NCBI RefSeq assembly: GCF_001039355.2
Contig: NW_019774502.1
Coordinates: forward strand, 141,446-205,445
Direction: 5' to 3'
DNA length: 64,000 nucleotides
Source of the DNA: Lingula anatina
Lineage: Eukaryota > Brachiopoda > Lingulata > Lingulida > Lingulidae
Part shown: positions 48,417-59,845 of the stretch, one piece after another
Numbering within the stretch: position 1 is the stretch's first letter
Layout of the letters: the number at the start of each line of letters is the position of its first letter
Position numbers and translations under genes: made by a program
The notes under the pieces: generated by a model
The model's database searches: none
What the model saw: the letters and a program-made list of their open reading frames with translations, nothing else
What the model was told of the DNA's origin: nothing

Positions 48417-51400
48417 GGTGTGTGTGGGGGGGGGGGCGGGAATTGCTGCCTGTAAGAAAGAAGTTGATAGATCAAGTGCGAACAACAACAACAACAAAAA
48501 GACAAACTTGGATTCACGTGGTTTGATTTGGACAAGAAAATCTCCGATAGCAAGCCAGAGCTCGTGACTCTGAGGCACACGTATTAGACAGGGGCTAGTG
48601 GAAAGTCACGCCGACGTTAGGGATGTATTTAGTATATAATAACAAACCCAGACTCCCTAGTTCTCCACAACCCCCAGTCGTGACTGCAAGGTTAGTGGAA
48701 AGTCACATTCATGAGATGGATATTATAAACTGATGCCAACAAAACCAGAAATTAATTCTATGCACTTTGGCACTCCATCTATCAACTTCCGTCTGAACTC
48801 CTCCGCTTTTTATTTTAACATTTGGAAAAATTATGGTTAGGGGTAATAATTTTTCTTATAAATTACTTAAGCCATGCATCCTGAATTTCATATCGTAAGT
48901 ATTAACGTTATATAGTGTTACCGTTCTTATTCTTGTTATTCTCTGGGTGGTGGAGTATGGGCGGGGGTGCCGTGGGTGGGGGTGGGGGGGGGGTCGGATG
49001 TGGGCGTCACAGGGTTCTGACACTTGTGTGTAGGCATCCACCCGTAAACAAGTAAATATTTGTGGCTATGAAAGTTGAGTTGAAAACTATAAGTTAAGGA
49101 CACCAAAGGGCAGTTGTCACATCAATATACTCAAACACCATGGAACAAACCCTCAGGCTAGCCTTCTACCATGGGGACATTCGGCACAAAATTGGACAAA
49201 AGGGGTCCTACCTGGGATTGAATGGCAAGGCGTTCCTTTGGAAAATTAACCAAATATTCTCTTTTTCCCCGTGATCATGTAAAGCAGTTGGCTTTGTTTT
49301 ATTATTATTTACTTCATAATTCATATTCTATTCATTTAGTAACTGGCGTCCCATAGGCTGAAGTGCATATTGATTGTGATAAAATATTGGAATATACACG
49401 TTTATAACTTATAAAGGTTAAATCTGTTTTGAATATTTTCACTTTCGCTCTCGACGAAAATCAGGAAGCTAGCAAGGAAATTGCTCCCGGGTTGCTTTCA
49501 AACTAAAACGTCAACCTCAACGCGGAAGGCAACACATCTATATCACCTCAACATTTGACTACAGAGCGTCCGCTCTTTCTCTTTTAAATTTGTTTGCGGT
49601 TAAACTAGTTTTTCTATTATTCTTCACGCTTCTGACCTCTTTAGTTGGAATGACAAAGAGAAAAACTGTCGGGCTGTCAAAATATGGTGGACTGTTACAT
49701 GCACCTTTTAAGAGCGAAATTAATATTTTCATCGTTAAGACATTAATATAAAATGTAGTTTTATTTGAAGAAAGTATTGAATGTTGATATTCTAACGAAA
49801 ATGGAAAAAAAAAGCTTTTCTTTTTTTTCCTCTTGTGGGTCAGTTAGATAATGAATTTTAAGCCCATCTCTGATTATAAAACTAATCCAATTGCTTTGGA
49901 AATTTGGTATAAATTCAAAATGAATATTTGTTATTTGATAATTGAGACTAACTGATTATAAATTGATTCAGTTAAAATTGTGATTCAACTTAGGTAACGC
50001 ATCTATTGAAATGTATGGCAAATGATATATTTTAAAAGCTTCGGATTTGAAGCACACGATCCCAAAAATTCTGACATCATACAGTTTATGTGAAAATTCC
50101 AAATTTTGTTATCAATTCTGACCATATAATATTTAGTGTAAATACGCAGCAGCCATCATAGGGCCTATATACCAGCGTTGGAACAAATTATCTAGATGAA
50201 AAAAGTTGTAGTTTCATATCATGTTCTGATTGTAAAGTATGGGCCGTTACATGACATACTGGTTGTAACATACAGCCGATATTGTGTAAGTATACTGGCG
50301 TATAGGTTTTGAAATATCGCTTTAGCTAAAAAAATAAATAAAATAAAATCAGATTAAAAAATTAAATAAAATAAATACCATCAATTTTGTGTTTCCTACG
50401 TACTGTGTCTGCAGTATTCTTTTTTTTTTTTTTTAGATTAAGAGTTTTGTTCCTGCTTAATTAAGTTAATCTTGTGTTCCTAGATACTGAAATTTTCAGC
50501 TGCTTCAGACCACTTTGCTTTTTTAAACAACTGAAACCCATGGTATTTTTTAATTGAAGCATTTCCCTAGATAATCTTATGATATGCTTTTTTAGCTGTG
50601 ATTTTGCATGTGATTTTGCCTCTTTTTTATTTCCTTACATTAATTTCGACCTTTCTTTAAATTCGAAACTTCGCTTGGCAATCTCTACTTGCTGTCATAG
50701 CAACCGGCATTGCCAAGCAACGTTTGTTTATACCCTCATCACACCCGTTGAGTGTCTCTGAAACATGCTGTCCTATAACCAGTCTAATTATAGTCAAACT
50801 ATATTCTTAATATTTTCCTTATAAATGATAACTGCCGTTTTACATACGAAATTTAAGCAAGCTAAATAGATACTGGTAAGCATTTCACTTGCATTGCATT
50901 AGGAACTTTGTTTTTTTTTGCTCACCAGCACCTTTATTCATTCATTCACTTATTTATTTTCTATTCTTTACTTTTCACGTTTTAAAGACTTTCATTAGCA
51001 ATTGAAAATTTGTTCATCTACCGGTACCAGGGACTAATGTACATTTTATCATGCTTTATCTTGTGTCCTGTTTTGTGGTTTTAGGTGTTCTAAGAACGCT
51101 TCACCTGAACGAAATAAGACCCATATTAAACCAAAGCCTTCTTGGAATTGACTTCTAAATTTAACTGCAGCTCAAATTACATTCACTTTATAAAAATCTA
51201 CAGTAAGGATGAGGCAGTAAAGCTATATGATTTATTCTTAACTTTTTTTACAATTTTAAAGACCTTGTCGTGCCAATTTCATAAGGATATTTTATTATTT
51301 TGTTTCTTACAGTGTACATACAGGGGTGGGGGCTAGTTCGAAAAGTGCTTTTAATCAATTATAATTCGAATCAAGAGTTTACTTCTTTTTTTTATTTCAG

Positions 51401-51494
51401 AAATGTAAACGCCATTGAAGCAGCATCAAAAAGTCGTATATTAAGTCATCAGATAAACAGATTTATATACAATATTATTTAATTTATCTTTAAG

Positions 51495-51665
51495 GAGTGC
51501 GGTCACGGCTGGACCAGTATGAAGGGACGCGTGGTCTTCTGGTTTCATCTGAACGTGGCAACCAACTCCGGCTATGTCCTCTTCAAGCTGTACGGGCAAC
51601 AGTGCAACCGATGTAAGAGTGAAAAGTTTGAACACGCCATGTGGTACCCGGAGGAGGTCATCAAG
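51495..51665 (+). CDS. Second copy of central zinc-finger exon (probable allele)
   Basis: Same 57 residues as 46384-46554. Two base differences, both silent (Ala GCT/GCA, Val GTG/GTC). Acceptor and donor are identical. It has no 5' partner exon of its own in the window. Read it as the other allele of 46384-46554 unless copy number shows otherwise. Confidence 0.85.
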
Positions 51666-51798
51666 GTCGGTAGGATTCACACCAGATGTAAATTAGACCC
51701 GTTCTCTGTTCAGAGACTTAATTGTTCTCTGTGAATAATTTGTGAAGAGTTCGTTTAAAATGTTGCATGTTATTTATTTATCAATTCATTTCTTTGAT

Positions 51799-51841
<43 letters not shown>

Positions 51842-52352
51842 TTTCACATCGTTTCTTTGTCAGCACTTGAATAAACGACAACCATGTAGTTTTTTAACTG
51901 TTTAAAAACAAAAAGCTGGCGACCTAAGAAAAAAACTTCCTCACTTCGTCATGTCTTACTCATGGTGTACAGTGTATCCTGTTAACATCCTGTTTGCTAT
52001 TGAAAACAAACAAAGTGTCGTATTCTTGACGCAGATGTTATCAGTTTAAAAAAAAACGCCCCTGGGTCTGCTCACACGTTGAAACACGCCATTTCTAATT
52101 GAACAAGATATTGACTAAAACTACGTCCGAAACATCCTGGTTGGAGATCATGTTTCGAAAGACGGATCGAAGACGACCCCCCCCCCCCAAAAAAAAAAAA
52201 TAATAAATAGATTAAATAAAATTAAAAAAGAGTGAGAAAGAAATTAAAAAAAATAATAAACTTATTTTTAAGTTGATAGCATTATTATTATTATATGTAA
52301 TTTCCACAGCCTTATTACAACAGTCACCTTAACGTCTCCATTTCCTCTACAG

Positions 52353-52517
52353 GTCGTCGGCAATGTGTACAACAGAGTGGGACAGGTGTATTACGGCTTC
52401 TACCGCCCGCCCCTCCGGATAGACAGACGGCCAGGAAAACCCAGAAATCAGCACAATGCCGAGCTCTGCCAGGCGTGTAAAGACGGACTGTGCCGGGAAG
52501 AATGGACGTTCAGTTAG
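52353..52517 (+). CDS. Second copy of last zinc-finger exon (probable allele)
   Basis: Same 54 residues and TAG as 47239-47403. Three base differences, all silent (Gly GGG/GGC, Arg CGA/CGG, Cys TGT/TGC). The intron before it (51666-52352) differs from its partner mainly in homopolymer lengths. AATAAA follows at 53354-53359. Confidence 0.85.
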   Translation, partial: VVGNVYNRVGQVYYGFYRPPLRIDRRPGKPRNQHNAELCQACKDGLCREEWTFS

Positions 52518-53092
52518 TCACCACAATAATGTTATTATGTTATCTCAATATGGGAAGGTCTGACGTCTCATTATGCCATTAAGTGAAATATTATGTGAAA
52601 GCTGAAATATGCGAAATGTTTCTTCGGCTGTTTTCTTTTTTTCTCCATTTCTTTATTTATTTTTGTTATTTTGGGCTTTTTCATTTAAACCATGACATGT
52701 ATTTTGTTGATGTTAAAATATGAAGATAATGTACTGAAAAGCGTCAATGTGTTAGCATCATTTGGAAAAAGGCCGTCTGTCGTCTGCCAAATAAGGGGTT
52801 GCCATGGAGATGACATTGCCATGGAGATTTAGCTCAAACTGATATGGATTTGTCGAGTAGATTTCATCGTCTGTCACGCCTGGCTTCCAAATGAAAATGG
52901 TGCAATGAAAAGAAAGCTTTTGCAGCGACCTTAAGTCGGATTGGCGTATACTTTCAACGACAACATCTGGAGCTAGCTACTTGTAATCTTCCTCGTGATA
53001 TACAGGGGTCAGAGAGAGGTCAAAAAGAGGTCGTACGGGGTATTACAGACGTCACTCTGATCTTGTTTGGTTGTGATACTTCTTAGTAGATG

Positions 53093-53226
53093 CAGGAATG
53101 ATATTTTCCCTACTATCGTCGGATTCCAACTTTTGGGAACCAAAAATATCTTTGGCTTATGGGGCCCCCTGGACCCCATGCCATATTTTCCAACTTTTTT
53201 GGCATGAAATGCCAGTCTCATCCCTG
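53093..53226. repeat. Short MITE with CAGG...CCTG ends, second haplotype copy
   Basis: Counterpart of 47980-48113, with perfect TAGATG on both flanks (53087-53092 and 53227-53232). Confidence 0.7.
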
Positions 53227-53373
53227 TAGATGTAATTGAACTAATGGGGATGTCATATGGCTTCGACCCGTTAAGGCTATATATATATATATAATCTTAG
53301 TCAACATTTTACGACATTTTCACATTAATTCTCACACATTCATACGTGATGATAATAAAATGGTGTCTGGCAT

Positions 53374-53779
53374 GTTTTTTTTTTTTTTTTCTTTTTTAGA
53401 AAAGATTATGCCTGACGATAATGCATTGCGTCCGCATTACCATTTTGGTTGAGAAGCCACGGTGATTGCGGTTCTTTCTGAAATGTCATGGGCATCTTTT
53501 TGTCCTCACAATTTTCCATTTAAATGGCATCTTCATAGCATGTGATATTATTGAAAACTCAATCACTTTTACATTCCCGTGGTTTTGCGCACGTGAGAGC
53601 AAAACGTGACCAAGTGTGATACTATTTTAGATGTATTCAACCGTTTTAACCGATTGCTTAAATATGTATAATATGTGTATACGTACATTCGCTTTCCATT
53701 TTTGCCAATACCTAAGGTGTGTTTTGACAGGTTTTGATTTCGAACCGTTTTAGTGTTAGCATGAGGGAGCGGCGTCTCT
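53374..53779. other. Non-coding stretch
   Basis: Begins with a T run right at the end of the duplicated block. Nothing else recognised. Confidence 0.5.
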
Positions 53780-53966
53780 AGGTGCGTTTCCAGTCAAAGT
53801 ATGACGACTTATCTTAAAACGTGCTATCTTGTTGAACTGTGTGGTTAAGGTTTTTTTACAAAACAAGCCAATCTAACGACATGTGACTTACCTCAAAACA
53901 AGAGGATTAGGCTGTTTTTCAAACGGTGCTAAGTAAGGCCGTTGCAAGTTGCATGGAAACGGGCCT
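53780..53966. repeat. Degenerate hairpin element
   Basis: AGGTGCGTTTCCAG at 53780 pairs imperfectly with CATGGAAACGGGCCT ending 53966. Internal blocks (GACTTATCTTA against CTAAGTAAGGCCG) also pair. About 187 bases; boundaries and family uncertain. Confidence 0.4.
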
Positions 53967-54090
53967 CTACAATCTTGTAGGTTGACGCTAAAAAAACCTT
54001 TGAGTGGTCTTTAGTTCCCTCACATTGCGTGACTTAATTTTATTTTTGCTTGTTTTTTTAGGTGTCAGTGTTTTAAATGCAATCATGTTT

Positions 54091-54305
54091 GGTGCGTTTA
54101 CACTAGTGATGTTTTGGATCGGTTCAGAATCAGAGGCATAGCCATCTAGCGGGAGCTTTTGCTTGGTTCAAATAACGTAGTTCAACAATCAACAGACAGA
54201 GTTTAAGTAGAATATCTTTGTATGCGTCCGGGGCAAAATAAGGCTTTAAGAAATTAAATAACTTGCGTTGTGGTTCTGAACCGGTTCGACTACTGTTAAT
54301 GTTTA
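54091..54305. repeat. Degenerate hairpin element
   Basis: GATCGGTTCAGAATCAG (about 54118-54134) pairs with TGGTTCTGAACCGGTTC (about 54270-54287). Flanks TTACACTAGTG and CTACTGTTAATG pair weakly. About 215 bases, MITE-like. Confidence 0.45.
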
Positions 54306-54617
54306 GCAAGTTTAATAAGTGTTATGTACGTTTGTCGTCATCTTGCATTGACTGTCATAATTGTACATAGAATCCATTTTCAAAATTGCAGCTCAAATAT
54401 TTATTTTCGATAAGTAAAGCTAAATATGTCTTCATAACAGCGCTTTTATTCCACTTGGACACTTGTTCATAATTTACTCAAGCGAATTGTTGATTTTTTT
54501 ACCAAGATATCTGCAATAATATGCTTTACGGGTATACATGAAAAACTGTCCTAGTTTAATAAAACGATAATGTATATTCCAATGTCAGCCTTTATATTAT
54601 AACTATATTTAAGTCTA

Positions 54618-54897
54618 GTCAAAAAGTTTTCATTTATGATAGATCCAGATATTTGATTTACCTGTTTACTGTTTCGCCTGTTCACTCTGACAGACTTGGT
54701 CATAACTGAATTACCTGTTCAGGTGAAGGTGAACAGGTAATTACCTCAGTCTTGATGATGACTTGTTAGCCCCTCTCGCCCCCTCCCCCAGGGTGGCTTT
54801 GAGAATGTCATCATTTGAGAATGTCAGAGTTGAACAGACGAAACAGTCAACAGGTAAATCAATTATCTGGATCTATCATAAAAGAAAACATTTTGAC
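54618..54897. repeat. Tc1/mariner-type hairpin MITE with TA target duplication
   Basis: Arms of about 75 bases at 54618-54692 and 54823-54897 are reverse complements at roughly 90 percent (ends GTCAAAA...TTTTGAC), flanked by TA at 54616-54617 and 54898-54899. The centre holds a second small palindrome, AATTACCTGTTC...GAACAGGTAATT. No coding sequence. Its ends differ from those of the Tc1 element at 34029, so it is a different family. Confidence 0.8.
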
Positions 54898-54899
54898 TA

Positions 54900-55559
54900 T
54901 CAAAATTGAGATCCTATGAAACTATTTTCACATTTATATTTAAGTATGTTTATTTTACTGCTATTTCTTGCTTTGTAAAATTAATTTGATTTATGTTTTG
55001 CTTGACACTTTGGTGATAAAAGGATTGAGTTCCTGTTTTTCAAGTTTATTTCTTTGAATTGAGAAGGTAATTAGTTGTGAAATTTTATGCTTTTAAGTGT
55101 AAGGTATGAATGGGCACGCAATTTAAGGGCAGTTTCGTAAGGCTTCGGATTAACATGTGGCAAATCCCACTCAGAAGTTGATTGTTTAGGAATAGTTTTA
55201 ATGTATGATTTCCAGCTCGAAAATGAAAACAGAAAATCAACAGGGGGATAATTCATTTTCCCCAAAATCGTCATATACTGGTTTCATATAGAAAATGCAT
55301 CATTCATGAATTTATATTGTGTGTATATGCATCCTATTGGTATTTGCATCACATTGGTCGTCTTTCATGTTTAATTGTTTTTAATATTGGTACGGTATGT
55401 TATAGTTGTGTATCACGGGTTGTGTTTCTAGTCGACTTGTATCGGCGAACCTTATTGCGTACTGTCTCAATAGATCGGGTCCTCAAGGTACAAGTTGGTT
55501 TTGGCCGCATGGAGACGGTTTAACGCGACCGACTAGAGCCTCGATGACAAAAGCAATTA
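54900..55559. other. Non-coding stretch
   Basis: AT-rich. Overlapping frames at 55317-55523 and 55406-55609 show no domain. Confidence 0.5.
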
Positions 55560-55725
55560 GTGTAACGAAACTGAGGGTCCGTGTAACAGAAGGTCCACCC
55601 TCCATATAGTTAAAATGGTTAGGGTTAGTCTGACCTAAGTGGGTCAAAATCTAGGGCGAGGCTCACCAGCACAAATGAATGGGAAGCGGACTCTCTGTCA
55701 TGGGGGGCTCTCTGTCACGTTACAC
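55560..55725. repeat. MITE with GTGTAACG ends
   Basis: GTGTAACGAAACTGAGGGTC at the left pairs with the right end ...CTCTGTCACGTTACAC; pairing continues inwards through ACAGA..GTCC. 166 bases, with GGTTAGGGTTAG in the centre. No clear target duplication was seen. Confidence 0.65.
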
Positions 55726-56384
55726 CAGTTCTCAGGATTATGATTAGAAACATGTTGAGCCGTCACAATTCGAATTAAAGCACCACCATAGGTGCACAAA
55801 AGCGAGGGTGAAGGTGTATTTTTTGATACAAAACCAAATTAGAAATGTAATTTTATTCTGCAGTGAATTTGCAGAGTTGCTTTGTACAGTGTACTGAGAA
55901 CGACGCTGCTCCACCCTGTTTGTCTAGTCGTCACCAGTACCAAAGTGTGTTGATTTTAGACAGATAACTCGCTTTTGGCACGACGAACCTCAGGGTGTAA
56001 AACTAAGCAATGGCCTTAATAGAGAGTTTCCGGTGCAGTTGGGGTACGACGGCTAGATTGTTACGTATGTGCAAATGTATCCAGTAACGCGCTACTCTCT
56101 TCTAGGTCAATTAATCATCAAGACCGAGGTTATGTAGTGTACTTTCCCTCTGGGGGAGTTTAGAGTGCCTGATGTATGTGTGAAGATTCTAAATCTTAAT
56201 TGACACAATTTTATTTCATTGTTGATATTTTTCGCTGTAATATATTAGCAGCTTCCGTGTGTCCGTGCTGCATTTGTGCCGCATTTCTGAGTATTTTGAA
56301 ATAAATGTTATTTTGAAAAATGAAATATTGTTGTGGCTGTAATTTTGTTTATTTATTATTATTTTTTGTTTCATTTATTATTCA

Positions 56385-56416
<32 letters not shown>

Positions 56417-57588
56417 TTTATTTTATTTATTTATTTATTTATTTATTTTTTGGCAATTGCATATACAGTTCGAGGTTTATTTTTGGGGCGTCGCCGACTG
56501 AAAGGAGAAGGATTTTAAATACTTCTGTTTCTTTCTAAAAAATATTGACAAAGATTTGATTTTTGTGGCAGCGTCACATCAGGGCGACTGTTATGCCTTT
56601 TAAGTTTGGTGTTGTGTATTTAACGAAGACAGAGTAATAATTTAAAATACATATTATTTATTTCTCTTTTCAAAAATATATTCTAAAACTTAAATAACTC
56701 CTAAAACCGTATTTTGCCTGTGCGTGTTAATTATCATTGTAAGAGAGTGATATCTTATCACAGACAAAATCAAAAGGTGTTAATATTTACTGCAGCAAAA
56801 TATCGGAGCGACATCTCGGTTAAGGTTGAAGATAATGTACGTCGCTATAAGAATGGCGTTCTCTGTCTCTGTATCTTCTGCAGTCACGTGCTGACCAGCA
56901 TCGGGTCAAATGTCGTCTTCTCTCGTGGACACCTTGCATACCGCACCGAAGATGATATTCGAGGGAGGCCAAAAAGAAAAAAATCCATACTCGGTCTTGT
57001 GAACGACGCCATACTACTCAGATTTTTTTAGTTTTTTTTAATCCTTCTATCCTGTGCGTCCGATGAATTCACAGACAATCACCAATTGCATTCGCACAGA
57101 GCATTTTTGATCGATGTGAAGCGTAATTTCAGGTCCAATATTACATGTATAAACTCACACAGCGTATTCCTAACAGACACCGATAGAACTTATAGTTTAT
57201 GCTGAAAAGTTTGAATAGAGTCATTTCTTAGCTTTATTTCTTTCCTCCCGATTTTCGGCCTTCTGATGTTTGATCCCATGGCCAAATATTGGAGGGAGAC
57301 TAAGCTCCTCGGATTCTTTGTCGCAAGAATATTTAGCGTCGTTGTGGGTGTACAGGTGCTTTGTGTGAAGTTTACCTGGAAGAAGAGTGGACATGGCGTC
57401 AATATGAGAGAGAGAGAGAGAGAGAGATCAAAAATGATAGGCCTACACATTTATGTTTAAATTGAGAGAGAGTAAAAGAAAAAAAACACAAGCAAGCTGA
57501 CCAAAGCAGACATTTTACATTTTAAAGCGACAGTTGACATATAAAGCAGAATCATTCTCACTCGTCTTTGTTGACTGCGAATGCTTAC
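55726..57588. other. Stretch without a firm gene
   Basis: It contains a long ATTT run (56390-56450) and a 105-codon plus-strand frame (56714-57031) that is GC-richer than its flanks but has no recognised domain. A TTCTGCAG acceptor lies inside that frame at about 56882, so part of it might be an exon; not supported further. A short GA run lies at 57405-57428. Confidence 0.4.
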
Positions 57589-57786
57589 CCCATTGAGTGG
57601 CGTGAGGCAGGTCCGGCAGGCAGGGACGAGAATCTACCGAGGCACGGTCTTGTGTCGAAGCCATACCCTGAAGACATGTAATCCCCATCAGTGGCTTGGA
57701 AACAGGCTGTGCGCTGTCTGACCGAGTACCTGTCAGGTCTCTACTGGGATGCCCCCCACGTATGTCTGGTAACTTGAGAGGCTTCG
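57589..57786 (-). CDS. Possible internal exon, unknown protein
   Basis: On the minus strand a strong acceptor (CTTTTTGCAG) precedes 57786 and a strong donor (GTAAGC) follows 57589. Between them only one frame is open: 65 full codons plus 2 and 1 bases, so phase 1 at both ends. The peptide begins KPLKLPDIRGGHPSRD and is rich in Pro, Ser and Asp with no recognised domain. GC is higher than the surroundings. Against it, a block near 57620-57700 resembles pieces of the CAGGGACGAG-type short repeat, so exonised repeat DNA is possible. Partner exons are unknown. Confidence 0.35.
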
Positions 57787-58104
57787 CTGCAAAAAGATCA
57801 CGGTAGTTTATTTAGCCTCTCATATTCTCATATTAAGAGATACCTTGCGTGCATCGGTATGTTGGCCTATTACCTTCTCTACGGACAAAAAAAAAAAAAA
57901 ATGGACAAGTGGTTGTAATTTTTAAAAAATTTTTGCTATTTATATAAAATGATTGGATGAAGAAGTCAGTTTATTTATAAAATAATTTTCATTGTATAAT
58001 TTTTCACCGGTTGGAGCAACTGGGTGCTAAATAAAAATGATAGGCCCTCCAGAAGAGTATAAACATTCCCGTGAAAACAAATTGCTAATAAACTTATTGT
58101 TATA

Positions 58105-58172
58105 TATAAATACACTTATTTATTTATTTATTTATTCATATATTTATTTATTTATTTATTCATTTATTTATT
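58105..58172. repeat. ATTT microsatellite
   Basis: Interrupted TTTA/TTCA run. On the minus strand it supplies several AATAAA strings that could serve as polyadenylation signals for the exon at 58557-58627. Confidence 0.8.
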
Positions 58173-58556
58173 GGCACAACATACATTCTGTAACTTCTTC
58201 AATAAAATGTCGGGGATTAGGCTACATTCGTGAATATTTCACTTACCAAAAGATTTTCATCGATGTGTTACAAAATTAGTTAAAATAGTACATTGACAAG
58301 ACGACATGTCTTTACAAGGTATGCGGAAAACTTTCGTTTGTATCTTGCACAGGACTCAAGCACCGACTTCGTTTCACCTACCTTCCGCTTCAGCCGGAAA
58401 AGAATCACACATACGCATCCGCTCACTGTTGTACAATATCCCTGGATTTTTCTACATATAAAATATTATATTTTTCTACACATAACACACGTGCATCGTT
58501 AAAAAATAGTACACAAACTAAATACTAGAAGCTCTGTCAAATTTACGTTACACGTC

Positions 58557-58627
58557 TTAAGACATGTTGCCGTTCATGATGCTGACGCTGGCGGCACTGT
58601 TGTTTATCAGGCGTTTGTGCCACGGGT
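58557..58627 (-). CDS. Possible last exon on the minus strand, unknown protein
   Basis: A pyrimidine-rich acceptor (TATCTTTTCTCACCTCCAG) precedes 58627. The phase-1 frame gives 22 residues and TAA, beginning PWHKRLINNSAAS and ending NGNMS, with mostly G/C third positions as in the secure exons here. It has the same acceptor phase as the exon at 57589-57786, so the two could be alternative 3' ends of one transcript. The opposite strand of the same bases reads as an ATG followed by a hydrophobic stretch and a GTGAGA donor (58564-58633), a possible signal-peptide exon. Only one strand is likely real; I favour minus because of the acceptor tract and the neighbouring minus-strand genes. Confidence 0.4.
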
Positions 58628-58715
58628 CTGGAGGTGAGAAAAGATAACAAGACGTAAAGATAAAACTAATACAGAGAGCTCTGTGTTGGTGAAGGGTTCT
58701 TGGAAGAGATGACGA

Positions 58716-58718
<3 letters not shown>

Positions 58719-58752
<34 letters not shown>
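58719..58752. repeat. TG microsatellite
   Basis: About 17 TG units followed shortly by a G run. Confidence 0.9.
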
Positions 58753-58753
<1 letters not shown>

Positions 58754-59176
58754 GGGAGCGGATGGGGGGGGGGCGTTATTGCGTTAATGTTTAGTTTTTT
58801 GAATGTTGTGATTGATGAACCAAAAGAATGACAATTTAATGTATACAAATTGAGAGAGCCTCCAGAAAATAGGTGGCGTATAAAAACGTAAGATAATAAC
58901 ATGACAATATCACTGCCATAACTTGCTACCAACTAAATACATAAAAGAAAACCTTTCATGTATTGGAGTAAAGCGAGATATGTATCTCATTATTTTTACC
59001 AGTAAAAGCTAGTCTCTCACGGCTCTGTTTTGAGCTGCCATTGAATTTTTTAAATCAATCCCACACCTACCAAAATAGTTTTTTTACCTATCAGCAGCAC
59101 GTAGTATTAATTATCACAGTTGATTTCCTTTTTAATCTTATCTACAGATCAAATTTATTTTCATTTATTATATTTT
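58753..59176. other. Non-coding stretch
   Basis: AT-rich; nothing recognised. The open frame at 58666-58932 (minus) is produced by the TG run. Confidence 0.5.
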
Positions 59177-59356
59177 AAGGGTTAGGGTAACGGTTATGGT
59201 TAGAGTTAGTGATAGGGTTACATGAAGGTTAGGGTAAATGTTAGGAATAGGTAATGGTTAGGTTAGGGTTAGGGTTAATATTAAGGGTTTGGTTTAGGGT
59301 TAGTGTTAGGGCTAGGGTTAGGGTAAACGCTAAGGTTAGGGTAAGAGGTTAGGGTA
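59177..59356. repeat. Degenerate TTAGGG-like repeat tract
   Basis: About 180 bases of GGTTAGGGTTA-type units mixed with variants (GTTAGTG, GTTAGGA, GGTAACG). It resembles an interstitial telomere-like or GGTTA minisatellite array. It is too irregular for an active telomere. Confidence 0.8.
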
Positions 59357-59469
59357 CTGTTTTATTTTTGGACGTAGTCGGACAGTAGTACCCGATTTAG
59401 GGGCGTGGCATGATACACGGAAGCGTGCATGGATGTAAAAGAAATCCGAAGCGTCATCATCACCATCCA

Positions 59470-59845
59470 GTAACAAAAAGCCAAAAATTGCTATCTTCTC
59501 GGTGGCATTATCAGAGAGAAAAGTCCTGGCAGCAACCAGATGAGGTCAGTCGCACCACCGTTGTTGTGACTAGACACTGACATTAGGGTTCTTTGTAGCA
59601 GTTACAGATGATAATTTGGAAAATATGGAGATTCAGAATATTGCCTTTTATGGTTGTCAATGTATTTTTATTTGCTTCAATGGCGAATTCAATTAACGAA
59701 CTGATGTCACAATGACATCAAGGAGACTATTAAATGTTATTAAAACACAATTTAACCCTTATTTTCATTTAGTTGTCAGAAAAATACGATAAAATTGATG
59801 AAAAATGATTTGGAACAAAACGTTCCATATTTAATGTCAAGTATG
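59470..59845 (+). mobile_element. Tc1-type transposon fragment, 3' end only
   Basis: It aligns with about 35320-35689 of the complete element: GTGACTAG.(A)CTGACAT, GATAATTTGGAAAATATGGAG, TTGCTTC..TGGCGAATTC, AACTGATGTCACAATGACAT and the terminal TTCCATATT.AATGTCAAGT. Everything 5' of this is missing, and the last bases are altered (GTATG for GTCTG). An older, dead copy. Confidence 0.85.

Larger units (their letters stand above)
48257..53373. repeat. Direct duplication set 3, copy 2 (probable alternative haplotype)
   Basis: It repeats 43173-48255 with a long TG run (about 48350-48415), an extra segment of about 280 bases (49063-49340), an enlarged ATTT run (51796-51844) and about 1-3 percent substitutions in between. 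It carries a second set of zinc-finger exons 2 and 3 but no second copy of the 5' exon, as expected if the duplication is an assembly artefact starting inside the intron. Confidence 0.85.
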
